From contig BCHH01000003.1 in the NCBI GenBank assembly GCA_001599595.1, positions 14,847 to 78,846 on the forward strand: a stretch of 64,000 nt of DNA, given 5' to 3'. The position numbers and the translations under genes were made by a program. The DNA comes from Beverwykella pulmonaria (lineage: Eukaryota; Ascomycota; Dothideomycetes; Pleosporales; Melanommataceae). This document shows, one piece after another, positions 22,293-33,411 of the stretch. The notes below the pieces were generated by a model that saw only the letters and a program-made list of their open reading frames with translations, had not been told where the DNA came from and did not search any database. The first letter of the stretch is position 1. Each line of letters starts with the position of its first letter.

Positions 22293-23831
22293 ATGCCTGG
22301 CGCAATCCGGATATCCCCCACCCGCGCTACTCGCGCCGTCAACCTCCTCCGCGCCGTTCAATTCACGCACCCCCCGTCATGTCCCTGCCACTCGAATCCC
22401 TCGCATCACCACCATGCCTCGGTGCAACAGGCAAGACGAGCTCTCGCAACGCCAATTGACAAGTCTCAAGAGAAAGAATATGCCTTCGAGATGGCGGCGT
22501 CATCGATAAGATTCGGGCCGGGTTGCACGAAAGAGGTTGGCATGGACTTCAAAAACATGGGCGCAAAAAGGGTCATGGTCGTCACGGATGGTAATGTCAA
22601 GAAATTGAATGCCATGAAGCAGGCCATTCAGGGGCTGGAGCAGGAAGGCGTGGCATATTCAGTGTTCGATGCTGTGAGGATCGAGCCAAAGGACAGCAGC
22701 ATCAAGCAAGCCATTGACTTCGCGAAGCCTTATGGGCCTGATGCGTTCCTGGCTGTGGGAGGAGGAAGTGTAATTGACACGGCGAAGCTGATGAATCTAT
22801 ACACTTCATTTCCCGGTTCGCCTCCAGCCCTCCCTACGTCGCCACTGTGAACCCCTGTATACTGACGATAGTAACTAGATGCCGACTTCCTTGACTTCGT
22901 TAACGCTCCCCTCGGCCGCGGCCTCCCCATCCAAGGCAAATTGAAACCCCTCATCGCTGTCCCCACGACTGCAGGAACGGGTTCCGAAACCACGGGCACT
23001 GCCATCTTCGACCTCGTGTCCAGGCGTGCGAAAACGGGCATCGCCCATCGGAACTTAAAACCCACACTCGGCATAGTCGACCCCCTTAATACACGTACCA
23101 TGCCGTCCGCTGTCCACGCTTCTTCTGGCTTAGATGTTCTGTGTCACAGCTTGGAATCCTGGACAGCTATACCTTTTTACGAACGAGTGCCGCGCCCTAC
23201 GAATCCCATTAACAGACCAGCATATCAGGGCGCGAATCCCATCTCGGACATCTTCTCCTTGAAAGCGCTGCGTGACACGGTGAAATATCTCCCTCGGGCA
23301 GTAAAAGATCCGGAAGACCACGAAGCGCAATCGCAAATGCTGCTCGCCTCCACACTCGCTGGCGTCGGATTCGGGAACGCTGGTGTACATTTGTGTCACG
23401 GAATGAGCTACCCCATTTCCGGGCAAAATCCAGGGTACAAACATGCGGGGTATGAAGTGGAAGGACCGATTATTCCGCATGGCGTGTCCGTGGCAGTGAC
23501 TGCGCCTGCAGTATTCAAATTCACGGGCGCATCGAATCCCGACCGCCATTTGGCTGCTGCTGAATGCTTTGGCGTGGACATTTCGAACGTGAAGAAGGAG
23601 AGCGCAGGAGAAGTGCTGGGCGAAGCCTTGGCTGAGTTCCTCGTGAAGCTAGGAGATCAGCCACGTGGTTTGAAAGATCTTGGGTTTGGAAGGGAGCATA
23701 TTGATCAGCTCGTGGAGGGAACGATGCCTCAGGCTAGAGTGCTCATGCTCGCACCGAATTTAGAGATGTCGAACGTAGATGTTGAGAGGGAGCAACTGCG
23801 GAAGTTGTTTGAGGATTCGTTAGATTACTAA
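22293..23831 (+). CDS. Mitochondrial hydroxyacid-oxoacid transhydrogenase (iron-type alcohol dehydrogenase)
   Basis: An ADHFE1/HOT-type group III metal-dependent dehydrogenase, which in the family transfers hydride from 4-hydroxybutyrate to 2-oxoglutarate. Exons are 22293..22815 and 22879..23831, giving 491 aa. The N-terminus is Arg/Ser-rich and lacks acidic residues up to about residue 50, as in a mitochondrial presequence (ISPTRATRAVNLLRAVQ). The nucleotide-binding GGGSVIDTAK motif, the TTAGTGSETTGTAIF segment and metal-site histidines in GLDVLCHSLE and GVHLCHGMSY are intact. HOT-type features are favoured over ordinary Fe-ADH by the GHYxxEGP-like region (KHAGYEVEGPIIPHG). No ATG exists in frame upstream of 22293. 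Confidence 0.9.
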
Positions 23832-25653
23832 AGGAAGCGCTTGAGGAAGTAAAGGGTTTGTATATATGACCTCGAGTACAAAATGTTTACGCTGTACATT
23901 CAATAAGGTACTTACATGTGCCTGTCACCTGTTTCATATGATGTGGCAGTAGCAGAAATTTTGCAGCATTCTATGAATCGTAAGCGACCGTTTCACAGCT
24001 GCACGGTGGCAAACAGGGAAGTGAAGCAATGCAAGCTCATGAGAAAGAGGGGTCACTCAGCCCTGCACATCCCTGTTGTATCTGTCAGAAGAATCATTGG
24101 CAGCGTGGAGATCCGTACGATGTACGTACGTACAGCAGATTTGTGACGCCGTACCGTAAGTGAGGTTGTAATTGCACGCGTATACGGCCCATACTGCGCT
24201 ATTTTTGGTCTTGCAAAGACTTATTTTCGGAGTAGGTTCATGATGCTGTACAAAGCCATTTTCATCAACATACAAGCCTCCAAACCGAGTGGCCGATAGA
24301 AACCAATAAACAACGCTATTACGAGTCACATAATCACCATCCCTTAAGACCTACAGCACTAAGAATTTATACAAACAGCCGTATATAACATAGACGGGGC
24401 TCTCCGTATGAACAAACAAAAGCCTGTTTATGGGTCCGCAAGCAAGTTACTTCTAGCTGCCGTACGTAAGCGCAGTGTAACTTATCCGTACAGCTTCAAG
24501 AAATTCTACGAATGTACGTTGTACGTACGGATCCCCACGCTGGTCATTGGAATGCTCGATCAGAAGGCCAACATGCAATGAACGGCCAATCGAGTTCCTG
24601 ATTGGTCAATACACTTTGCAGCTGTCTTTCTTCAGTCCGCAACCCATGTCTCCTCTGTCTCTGAATCCTTTGTCTACCTAGGTGTTTGTTTCTTTCTACC
24701 ATGACATCTAATATACATGGAACGAACAAGGCGTACACGGTAAACTAAGCTCCAAACTCAGGCCTATCATGCGAGGTCCACCAACTTGACAGCATGTACG
24801 CTTAGAGCCTACCACAGTACGACCATGATGATAATTCTCATGATATTTCGGCACTCCACTTCCCAGAGGAATCGGTTTACTCATATTTTGCTACACAGAA
24901 CCAATAAGCGTTCTCGCAGTTACGCCCCATGTTTGACGCCTTACATAACCACTGGAACCTCATTCCATCCTCTGGCAATCCGATAAGGCGCCCTTTTTGC
25001 GGGGTACTATCATTTTATCCGGTTTTCCTAACTCTGCTTTCTTCCTGCCCTGCTCTTCCGCTTGCGTTGTCTTTTGTCGTATCACACTCCCGTTGTGCTC
25101 GGTTGCTGTAGCCAGTCTCGCATTTGATCTGCAGCTACCACCAATCACATTTACCATCGAGACGCTTCGGCCCGCACCCTCTCCCGCTTAGTTCATGTAT
25201 GGGAACTTGGATACTGATCTCGCGCGAGAAGCATGTGAGTCTATGTTCGTGCGAAAGCTAACACCACCAATCCTTCGGGAGTGGATGCGTTGTCAGGATT
25301 CGGTTCTTGACATCATGGTCGACAGGGTATCTCGATACTCCAAGAGGAAAAGTAGTAAGCCACCTTACTGCTCACCACCATGGAGGCGCGTACGGGAAAC
25401 AATAGGACTAGGTTTTGGATCCATCTTCTTATCTTTGGTTACTGATTGGACCCTTACTCTTCACCCATGGAGTAAGATGGTTCTCTAACGAGACGCGTAG
25501 CTGTTGCATTGTACGGGATAAATGAGCATGGCTAGACAACATACCAATAATCGAAATTTGGTTCTACGAGCGGGAAGTGTATTAAGCTCAGGCTAGGGGC
25601 CAGATGCACTGAACGCGCGCCCAAGTCACTATCATTTTTCCAATTCCAGAATC
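23832..25653. other. Long intergenic region with TACGTA-rich stretches
   Basis: A 1.8-kb gap with many GTAC/TACGTA palindromes (for example 24121-24134 and 24513-24530). A 97-codon frame begins with ATG at 25195, but it shows no domain and cannot be tied to the following gene. No transposon or RNA gene was recognised. Confidence 0.4.
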
Positions 25654-28495
25654 ATGAGTCTCCAACTTCGCATCCGTTCACCGCAAAAGCGCCCGTCTAG
25701 CCTCAATGGAGCAACAAGAGTCTTGCTTCGCTCGTCCGAGCCACCGGATTCTCCACTGACTAGGGGAAATACATGTGAAGCAATTGATCCCGACGGCCGA
25801 CAATGCAAGCTTGTCCTTCCATCAGAAGGGCACACTTGGTGCAAACCACACCTTAAGGAACTCCAAGACCTCAATATCAGCTGGAGGACAAGCCATAAAG
25901 ATGCAGAACGGGTAGATGTCGTCAACCCAGAAACTGCCAAATTGAAAGTTCTTCATCATCGTCGTGCAGTCGACCTTCGCAGACTGATTCGGGAGCGATT
26001 CTACCCAAGAGGTGGCGATACGGCCGACTTCATACGATGGATTATAAAATTGGAGAAGGGGCTGAGGTCATTTGCAGATGCTATTCTGAGTATGTCTCTT
26101 CGTCCAAGGTAGTTCGCAGGTTAGCTTAATACAGTAACAGTGTCGACCCTTGACCGCGGAGCGATGCCAGAAACCCCAGCAGGAACAACACCACACCCAG
26201 GCAAGGCAGGATCTGAGAGAATTATGATCTTCCAATCGCCTCTTGACCCGCGCATCCCCATCATATCATTGGCTCAAATGCCAGATGATGGCACTATACT
26301 GATCTTGAAGCACTTTTACACCGATCTATGCACCGAAGGCATTCGACGACTGTACAAAATTGTACCTGATCTGGACGATTCCATACAACGCACAGATTCA
26401 CCAATCAAGGGCTATTTCACCCACGATAGCGGAACAGACATCGTTCGAGCATGGTTCCGTATCATGATCTTCAACGACAGCGAAGCCGAGGCACTCGAAC
26501 ACGCCACCAAATCGAGGAGCATTTCAGAATTTTTGTCGGGCTGCAACGCCAGCCAACTTGAGATGTACTGCGACTTCTTCGAAAAGGCATGGCGCCCACA
26601 TGGTATGCAATATCTACGAACCGCGATTTGCGCCCAGACTCTTTCTGGTCGTGATATAAAAACCCTCAGTCTACTTGGTGGCACAATCCCGACAACGACT
26701 GAGGGCTTGAAAATGACCAAGCCTTGTTGGGATATCCTGTAGGTCTTACGCATAAATTATCTTCGTACAGTATGCTGAACGGTTCAGGTATCAATGGTTC
26801 CCAAAACTCTTGGCGCCCTGGACTCTTGCGAGTATATGCTCAAACTTCGAGGACTACACCATCATTTGCAAGCTCTTGATGCTTGGACTATACCACGGGC
26901 ATTGGTACGACCCGAAAAGTATTTTATCCGAGTGCGAGACCAGTGTCTACCTTGGGTTCATTCCATCAAGCAGAAGGAATTTTGGACCTGCCACAGGCCT
27001 GAAGCACGAAGGAAATGTCGTCATGCAAAGAGAATCCCGCAATTATATTTGTGGACAAATGTCTATTGACGATCCCTTGACTAAGGACTTCCTCGATGAG
27101 TTACGAAAACGAACAGAAAGACTCATTCTCGTCGTCTACGAAGGCACAAACGCCGATGCCACGGTCCACCCTTCGGAGAAAGAGTTATTCATCAGTCGTC
27201 ATCGGTCTGCCATGTCTTACGAGGATATCGAGAGGGCAGACTGGACAACAACCATCACACTAGAAGACGTAAAAAATGATCTCAGGCTACGAAAGACATC
27301 GATGTACGACCCAATCGTCGTTGACTCGTGGGAGTTCATCATCATCGACAAAGAAGTTGGTCTTCCATTCCAGCTCTTTGATATCGTTCAGGACGTACTG
27401 CTGATGCTTGAGGGTGATCCATCGCCACGACAAGTCGCTAAACACGTCATTCGACAAGTTATCCCTCCCTCGGTACAAGAAATCTTCTTCGAGGAAATGA
27501 GTATCAATAGCTCTGTCGAGTTACGGTTCCCAGCACCACCAGAAGTACAATACGAAGGCAACCGGCAACGATGCTTTAACAAAGACCGCAGCATTATCCT
27601 GGCGCACCAGGCCAAGATAGACCCAGACGCGCACTCACGGGATGCCAACCGCTTCATCCGCCGCGTCGTCGACGACATGGAGCACAACGGCATCATCTCG
27701 CTCGCCACCTCCTTCGAGACACCTCAGACCCGCCCTCTCGTCGTTCAAGGCACCGACGGAAACCTCGATCTCTATTTCCCGTACGAATTCGGGGGCCTAT
27801 CACCAGACTCAGAACTCACGCCTTCCCTCACGCTCCCTCCTAGTACCTCTCTTTTCGATTTCGCGACCGATTTCAAGAAGAGGCATCCCGGGGCGATTAT
27901 GGCCAAAGGCTCGATACAAACGCACTACTGCGCCTGGCCCATGCCAGCGATCAGGCGCATGGGGAAAAGTAGATTAAATTTTGCAACGTGGGAGGGTGCT
28001 GTGTATCGTTGGAATGTTATGCGTGAGTACTAATTTCACTTGTTGTCTTCAACTTCGGGTGCATCTTTTGGAAATGCGGCGTAGATATCCTTCTGGCGGA
28101 TACAACGAGACTTTTGCCTCTGCCTAACTTTCATTGACTCCCCGCTTTTCCCCTCAGCTGGGATCCAGTTCCGTACATCCCTATACTTCTGAACCTACTA
28201 ACACCCCTCTCAAGCCTTCGACAGACCCTGGTCTGACCGCGCCTGGCAATTCTACATTCAGCATTACATCAACTCCAAATTCCCCTTCGTCATGTTCTAC
28301 CTCACGACTTTTGTGATTTGCGCGACGGATAAAGAGGATGCGGAGAAGAAGACAGCGATTATTTTGGAGGAGACGGAGAAGAAGGAATGGAGGATCGTGT
28401 TGCCGAAAGTGAGAGAGTGGCGCGAGAATGTTGAGGAGTTGGGATTAGGGGAGGGAGGACTGTTTAAGGGCGTGGGACCGGTGCAGGTGAGTTAG
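25654..28495 (+). CDS. Large uncharacterised protein with N-terminal Cys/His motif
   Basis: I do not recognise a named family. Exons 25654..26089, 26141..26738, 26788..28022 and 28215..28495 give about 849 aa with every joint in phase. A 15-nt exon at 28158..28172 inside the last intron also fits in phase and may be used. Residues ~38-63 contain TCEAIDPDGRQC and WCKPH, a C-x9-C-x11-C-x2-H arrangement resembling small zinc-binding modules. The remainder is globular, rich in aromatics and charged residues, with no signal peptide or membrane segment. Near the C-terminus FDRPWSDRAWQFYIQHYINS is strongly coding-like. The final codons overlap a GTGAGT, so the 3' end could be longer. It stands alone in a gene-poor region. 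Confidence 0.75.
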
Positions 28496-29392
28496 GGGTG
28501 AGGGCAGAAGCGGAAGGTGAGAGGGTAGAGGGAATGCGTTTGATTTCGTTGTACATCGACTGAGATGACGATTTTAAACCTTCAAGTACCATTGTTCTAC
28601 CAACTACCACTCTATTACTCCGTGCGAAAGGGGGAATTACTGTGTTCGGAGCATGGTAGTTCTTTTCCGCCCATGTGATATAAATAGATCCGGAAAGCAC
28701 GGGGCCCAAACAAGGATAGTCCAGGAACAGCTATTGAAGCCAAGCCTATTAGCCAACAACCGGAGAACCTAATTTCGACTAGAAGGGACGTCGGGAGGCG
28801 ATGACGCCACTGGTTTGTTCTTTATGACCTTGTCAGGATTTGGGATTCGGTGTTGACGTAGGATCTCAATCCGAAGAGCATATTCGAGAGGGAAAGAAAA
28901 AATAGAGCGAAGCGTGTAAGGGTGGAGGCACAATATTGCCCATATAACTAACAGCTTCGTTGATTGCAAGTAGGGCGCCGTTGGATTGAAGGAATGTCGA
29001 TCATCAGTCCGCCTTACCACCTTAGGACGTCGTACGACCCTGAGCGTTCATTTCATTCTGACCTGAGCCAAATTTCCCGTTTTTGTCTGTGTCGTTAGCG
29101 GCCATATCCTAAAATATTACTGGCGTCCTTTCATAGCGAGTAGAAGCTCCATGCTTTCACAAACGGAGCAATTTAGGCCTGGTGCAGCGGGTGTATAAGC
29201 AAGGTGCAGCAATTTGTGGGGAGGGAATACGAGGGGCAAACCGGAACGGATCCACCGACCTTGTATAAATATGATAGGTACGCGTCGAGATTAATTTATC
29301 ATCCACAGCACTCAACAATCTCGCTCGAGTATTCGTTAACAGACTTCACTCTCGCTTCTATAACACTCGCCTGGTCGTAAAAATTAAGCACA
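28496..29392. other. Intergenic region upstream of the small secreted protein
   Basis: About 900 bp, mostly without coding signs. A TATAAATA element lies at 29264-29271, 122 bp before the next ATG. Confidence 0.45.
29264..29271 (+). promoter_or_regulatory. TATA box candidate of the 183-aa secreted protein gene
   Basis: TATAAATA 122 bp upstream of the ATG at 29393, a plausible spacing for a regulated fungal promoter. Confidence 0.45.
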
Positions 29393-30060
29393 ATGCTTTC
29401 CCAAGCCTTCATCGCTGTCCTCGCTGCCACCGCCGTCTCTGCGGCTGCAAAAGCATCGCCCTTACAACCCTGGGAGATCACCACGTGAGCCGCCTTCTCT
29501 TCCTTCCTCCTTACATCTACTAAATCCCACTTTTAGCCTGTATACGCACTCTCCCTCCGGCCGCCCAGGAAATGACCCCCACAGCACCCTCAACACCACC
29601 ATCTCCGACCCTAACACGCTACCCATCACGCAAACCCCTACCGGCACCGCCGTATTCCCCCCTTCGACGGCAAACTGCAGTGCGCAGTGGCTGACGAAAG
29701 ATGACGTGCCGTGGAATGTTCCCCAGCCGTGCACACCCATCGACTATGGGGTCTGGACTATGACCATGGTTAATGGATCTGGGGAGGTTGGGTATGGGGC
29801 TACTACGGATTTTGGGCTGGTCTTTAAGGTGAGTATTCTTTATTTCACGACTTTTGACATTGATCTATATGCTAAAAATGTATGTCTTGCAGTTGGTCGA
29901 TCAAGTATCCGTGTTGAACAAGAACTATACGAGAAAGTTCTCAGGCAAAGGACAGTTCAAGGTCGGGGTTAATCTTTCGGGGCAGTGTGGGGGGTCAGGG
30001 GTGTGCAACTGGGGATTGACGAGCCCGCCGTATGCGATCAACCAGACAGAGCAAATATAA
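29393..30060 (+). CDS. Small secreted protein of unknown function
   Basis: Exons 29393..29484, 29537..29828 and 29893..30060 give 183 aa, with both introns GT-AG and in phase. The N-terminus (MLSQAFIAVLAATAVSAAAK) is a classical signal peptide. The mature part has a THSPSGRPGNDPHSTL segment, an early Cys pair (NCSAQWL; QPCTPIDYGVWTM) and a late pair (QCGGSGVC), suggesting two disulfides and a beta-rich fold. Similar extracellular proteins of about this size are common in moulds, but I cannot name a family. Preceded by a TATA box and isolated from neighbours by large gaps. A role at the cell surface or in host or substrate contact is inference. Confidence 0.8.
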
Positions 30061-31299
30061 AATTGTAGATGAGTGTAGATGAGTTCGATCGTTCATTTTT
30101 GAGCGAAGGAGATTGGAAAAGCTACCTTGCAAAAAGGGCTTGGAGAGTCCAAGGAACAAGATGTAGCTACGAGGGGCATAAAAGCTCAGTCATCAGAGAT
30201 CATTCGTAGGGAAGAGAATAGCTGGCATATCTTAGATTGGTCGAATAAAATTAATGAAGCAGTGTCTTTTGGAATGACCTCGATGGTATCTAAGATGCTC
30301 CTTTAATTCTACGCCGAAATGCGACTAGTCCGTTTGTGGACGTATTCCAACCTAGAGTTTAAGTTTCTCTCAGCGGTGGGCATCCTACCTGGGTACTCAT
30401 CCAACCTTCTATTGTGAACAACTGTAGCCTGCACTATGCGTGGATACAGGTCGAAGAGGTTGTTGATTACAATCAGACCTCCAGTAGACATTTTTGAACG
30501 ACTAAACATTCGACAGTGTCGCAATTCCAACACCGTTGCCAGACGCTTGAGATGTATTCGAAGTTTAGGTACATCTTCTCTATTGTCAATATCAATTTGT
30601 CCAGTCAAGCCATGGAGCGTCTCCCAGGCGGATTGGTTGGCTCTCTCCGCCTCCAACTAAATGGATGCAACTCCTGTCGTCGAGGCTAAAGAAGTTGACT
30701 GCATCCCTTTCTCTTTGCTCATTCTTACTCCCTTTACTGTCTACCTACTGCTCAATAGTCTTCATGTTTCATCTCCTTTTGCTCACTGCACGTACATCGC
30801 TTTCTCTGGCGAAGACTGTCAAAATATGACTTCGATATTAGTTGGATCAGAGTAAGGAGTAAGCTGCCCCAAATCAACTGTAAATATTTCGCTAAAGAAG
30901 TTGCAGCATTCCAATCATTGAAACGGATGAGGGCGACACAACCGTCGTGAACGCAAGAAACTCATTCGGAAACCAGAGCACATCTCCTCATTTCCAAGAC
31001 GTACCAGCATAGCACGAACGCTTACGATGGGCCTATGGGAGTTACTCAGTGCTCCGTCAATCCTAGAGACTCGCATCAGTACAACGCACTCCTTCACCAG
31101 CAGGAATGTACTGGTACCACATACGTATATGTGCTGGAGAATGATCTATTACTGATTCTAGAATACCCACAACAAAGGGCAATGTCCCGAGGGCCCTAGG
31201 GGACGAATAAAACGTGGAAAAAGAGTTTGAAAGTGAAGGAAAAAATCTACCTCAGTGTGTTGGACTGGTATGTGAATCACTGTTTCTAACCTCACAAAG
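30061..31299. other. Intergenic region before the multicopper oxidase relic
   Basis: About 1.2 kb. A 115-codon minus-strand frame at 30309-30656 starts on TTG and has no recognised motif. No first cupredoxin domain of the downstream oxidase relic could be found here. Confidence 0.4.
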
Positions 31300-32230
31300 G
31301 TATCACTCGGAACAACCGCCCCTCACAGAGCAAAACATGAGCCCCGACAACCGTGACGGCAGACTCCCATTCTCCAGACTTCTTCCTCTTCAGCAATTCT
31401 CGCGTTGCACTAACATTTAATTTGAGCCGGGCCAGTGATACCTGATACACGTTGTTCGTACGTCGGCGCGAGTTTCATATTAATGGGCGTGTTTTCATAG
31501 CTGTTGGGGTCGATGGCGTGCATACCTATTTACAACACGCCGATGCGATTATCATATGTGCGGGCCAGAGGTACGGTGTTGTAGTGGCGTAACAACGCGA
31601 ATTGCGCAGGAGCTTCAAACGGATAGCTAAGTCAACCACAGACATGACCAATGGCGCGCCCGACAAGAGTCTACTGTGCGTTATCGGCACCACAGGTTAC
31701 AGGTTTCTTGGTAGAATACGAGCCCTGGGTGGAGCCAAAGATGTATTCTTTCTACACGGCTTTGTCTACCAATGGCACGGCATCTATCGCGTCAACATAC
31801 AGGCTAGGTGTAGACCCCTTAGGCGTTGAAGTCGAGTCATGTCATACAATTTCCATAGAGAATTCGCAGCTATGGCTGCATCCAATGCATTTACATGGCC
31901 ACGAGTTCCAGGTGAGTTGCCGGTTACACCATTCCCTAATCTTTTGGTTCTGAAAATTGATACTTAATCTCTGGTCATGGGTGGTAGCACGTGGTATCGG
32001 TTCCTAAGAATAAACGCGACTGCCCTCTTTGAAATCCCAATGAAGCGGGACACGGCCATTATTCCTCCCAAAGGCTACTCCGTCCTGAGATTTAACCTTA
32101 GAGTCTAGGAACATTCCCCACAACCCCTTCTGCCAAGTCTCACCCCACTCCAAACATTGCCACATCGACTTACATCCTATAGGCGGTATGGCCTCAACAT
32201 GATAGAAGGTCCAAAGAAGCTACAGTAACA
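31300..32230 (+). pseudogene. Decayed multicopper oxidase (laccase/Fet3-like) relic
   Basis: Fragments in the order of a multicopper oxidase are spread over three frames with stops between them. Near 31300-31370 is a domain-2-like RYHSEQPPLTEQNMSPDN segment. 31468-31592 encodes FHINGRVF, then DGVHTY and ICAGQRYGVVV before a stop. 31651-31910 encodes EPKMYSFYTAL and then the copper motif HPMHLHGHEFQ. 32000-32100 encodes PMKRDTAIIPPKGYSVLRF. 32155-32200 encodes HCHIDLHPIGGMAST, after which a shift is needed to reach MIEGPKK. Copper-binding histidines remain in two motifs. The N-terminal cupredoxin domain (HWHG region) is missing. Introns alone do not restore one frame, so the copy is considered dead. 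The functional subfamily cannot be assigned. Confidence 0.75.
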
Positions 32231-33411
32231 GCAAATATTTTCGTACGCTGGTGCTGTGCTACAAGGACAATCAGTGGAGTTATGCTAGTCAGCAGGAGGC
32301 GGAACAATAGTGCAGTACGATTTTTAATTCACAAGCGATGAATTTTGGGGCGGTTGTTTCGAAGGGAGGAAAGAGGGAAGACGGATATTGGGGGTGGGGT
32401 GTGGGGGAATGATGTGCGCACGAGCCGTATTGTCGAGGATCTGACAGCCTAGCGTAGTGCATCACTCAAGCACGCGCCATTGCTCACTTTTGAGACTTTG
32501 TACAATACCTAACACCTCATCTTTCACGCCCACGTCGTCCCTCAACAAGATTTTGTTTGAGTAGGCGGACAACGAAACCGACGACCTCGAGACTGCTCCA
32601 CATTACGCCTTGGTTAAGCTTTGGGTTTTGGCGGCCCGAACCTCGTGTGATATCTTCGAGGTTTCGCATCACTCTCTCTCTGGCAGCCTTTTTGACCAGA
32701 TTCAACGCGATTTATGCCCGGACCAACTTTATCCATGAGCTGTGAAACATTATCTACTCATTGGCAGGGGGTTCCAAGATATCAAGACTTGTTGGACGGA
32801 GCTGCTTCTGTCGAGTTCGTGTGACAATTGTTTTAGTCGCCGGACGGCCAAGTTGCAGGTTCTGCCGGAAGGCTCACTAGGAGTTTCAGCCACCCCGTGA
32901 CAGCTTGTCGCCCTTCCTCTCCAGTTTCCACCCTTCAACCCCAAACAACTTGGGAAAGTCATAACTTCGAGTATTTGGCCTTAGCAGTCAATTTGGGCAG
33001 TCACAAATACTGAGTTTTTAGAGAGATAGTTTACATCAAGATGTGCAGACAGCGCCCTTCTCGCACACGATGGACAATGCACGACCTCAAGTCCTCTCAC
33101 CTTGCCCAACATCCTCATTGCACTTGCAGTCCCTGATCGTCGCAGAGCGGTTGTTTCCCCGCAGCGTCTCTCATGCGCTTCCTTCCTTCTAGCAGTGTCG
33201 CACGCGTTTCACATTCCTGTTTTGGGTTTCACCCCCCGCTTCACAATTGACGCCTGCCCAACTCGCGTTTCATGACCACAGTCACAGTACATTCCAGCCT
33301 CAAGAATGAACAACGACTTCTTATAAGTGGACTTGATCTCCAAGTTCTTCAGATCATTCAACACACACACACACAGCCCCTAGACTTACCTCCCTTAATT
33401 TCTACTTCAAG
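32231..33411. other. Intergenic region upstream of the SET-domain gene
   Basis: About 1.2 kb without supported genes. A short (AC)n run occupies about 33359-33374 and a TATAAGT element lies at 33322-33328, 84 bp before the next ATG. Confidence 0.45.

Noticed and set aside
25195..25488. 97-codon ATG frame upstream of the unknown large protein
   Set aside because: No domain and no splice path into the next gene could be shown.
30309..30656. 115-codon minus-strand frame
   Set aside because: Starts on TTG, no domain recognised, and no supporting splice signals.
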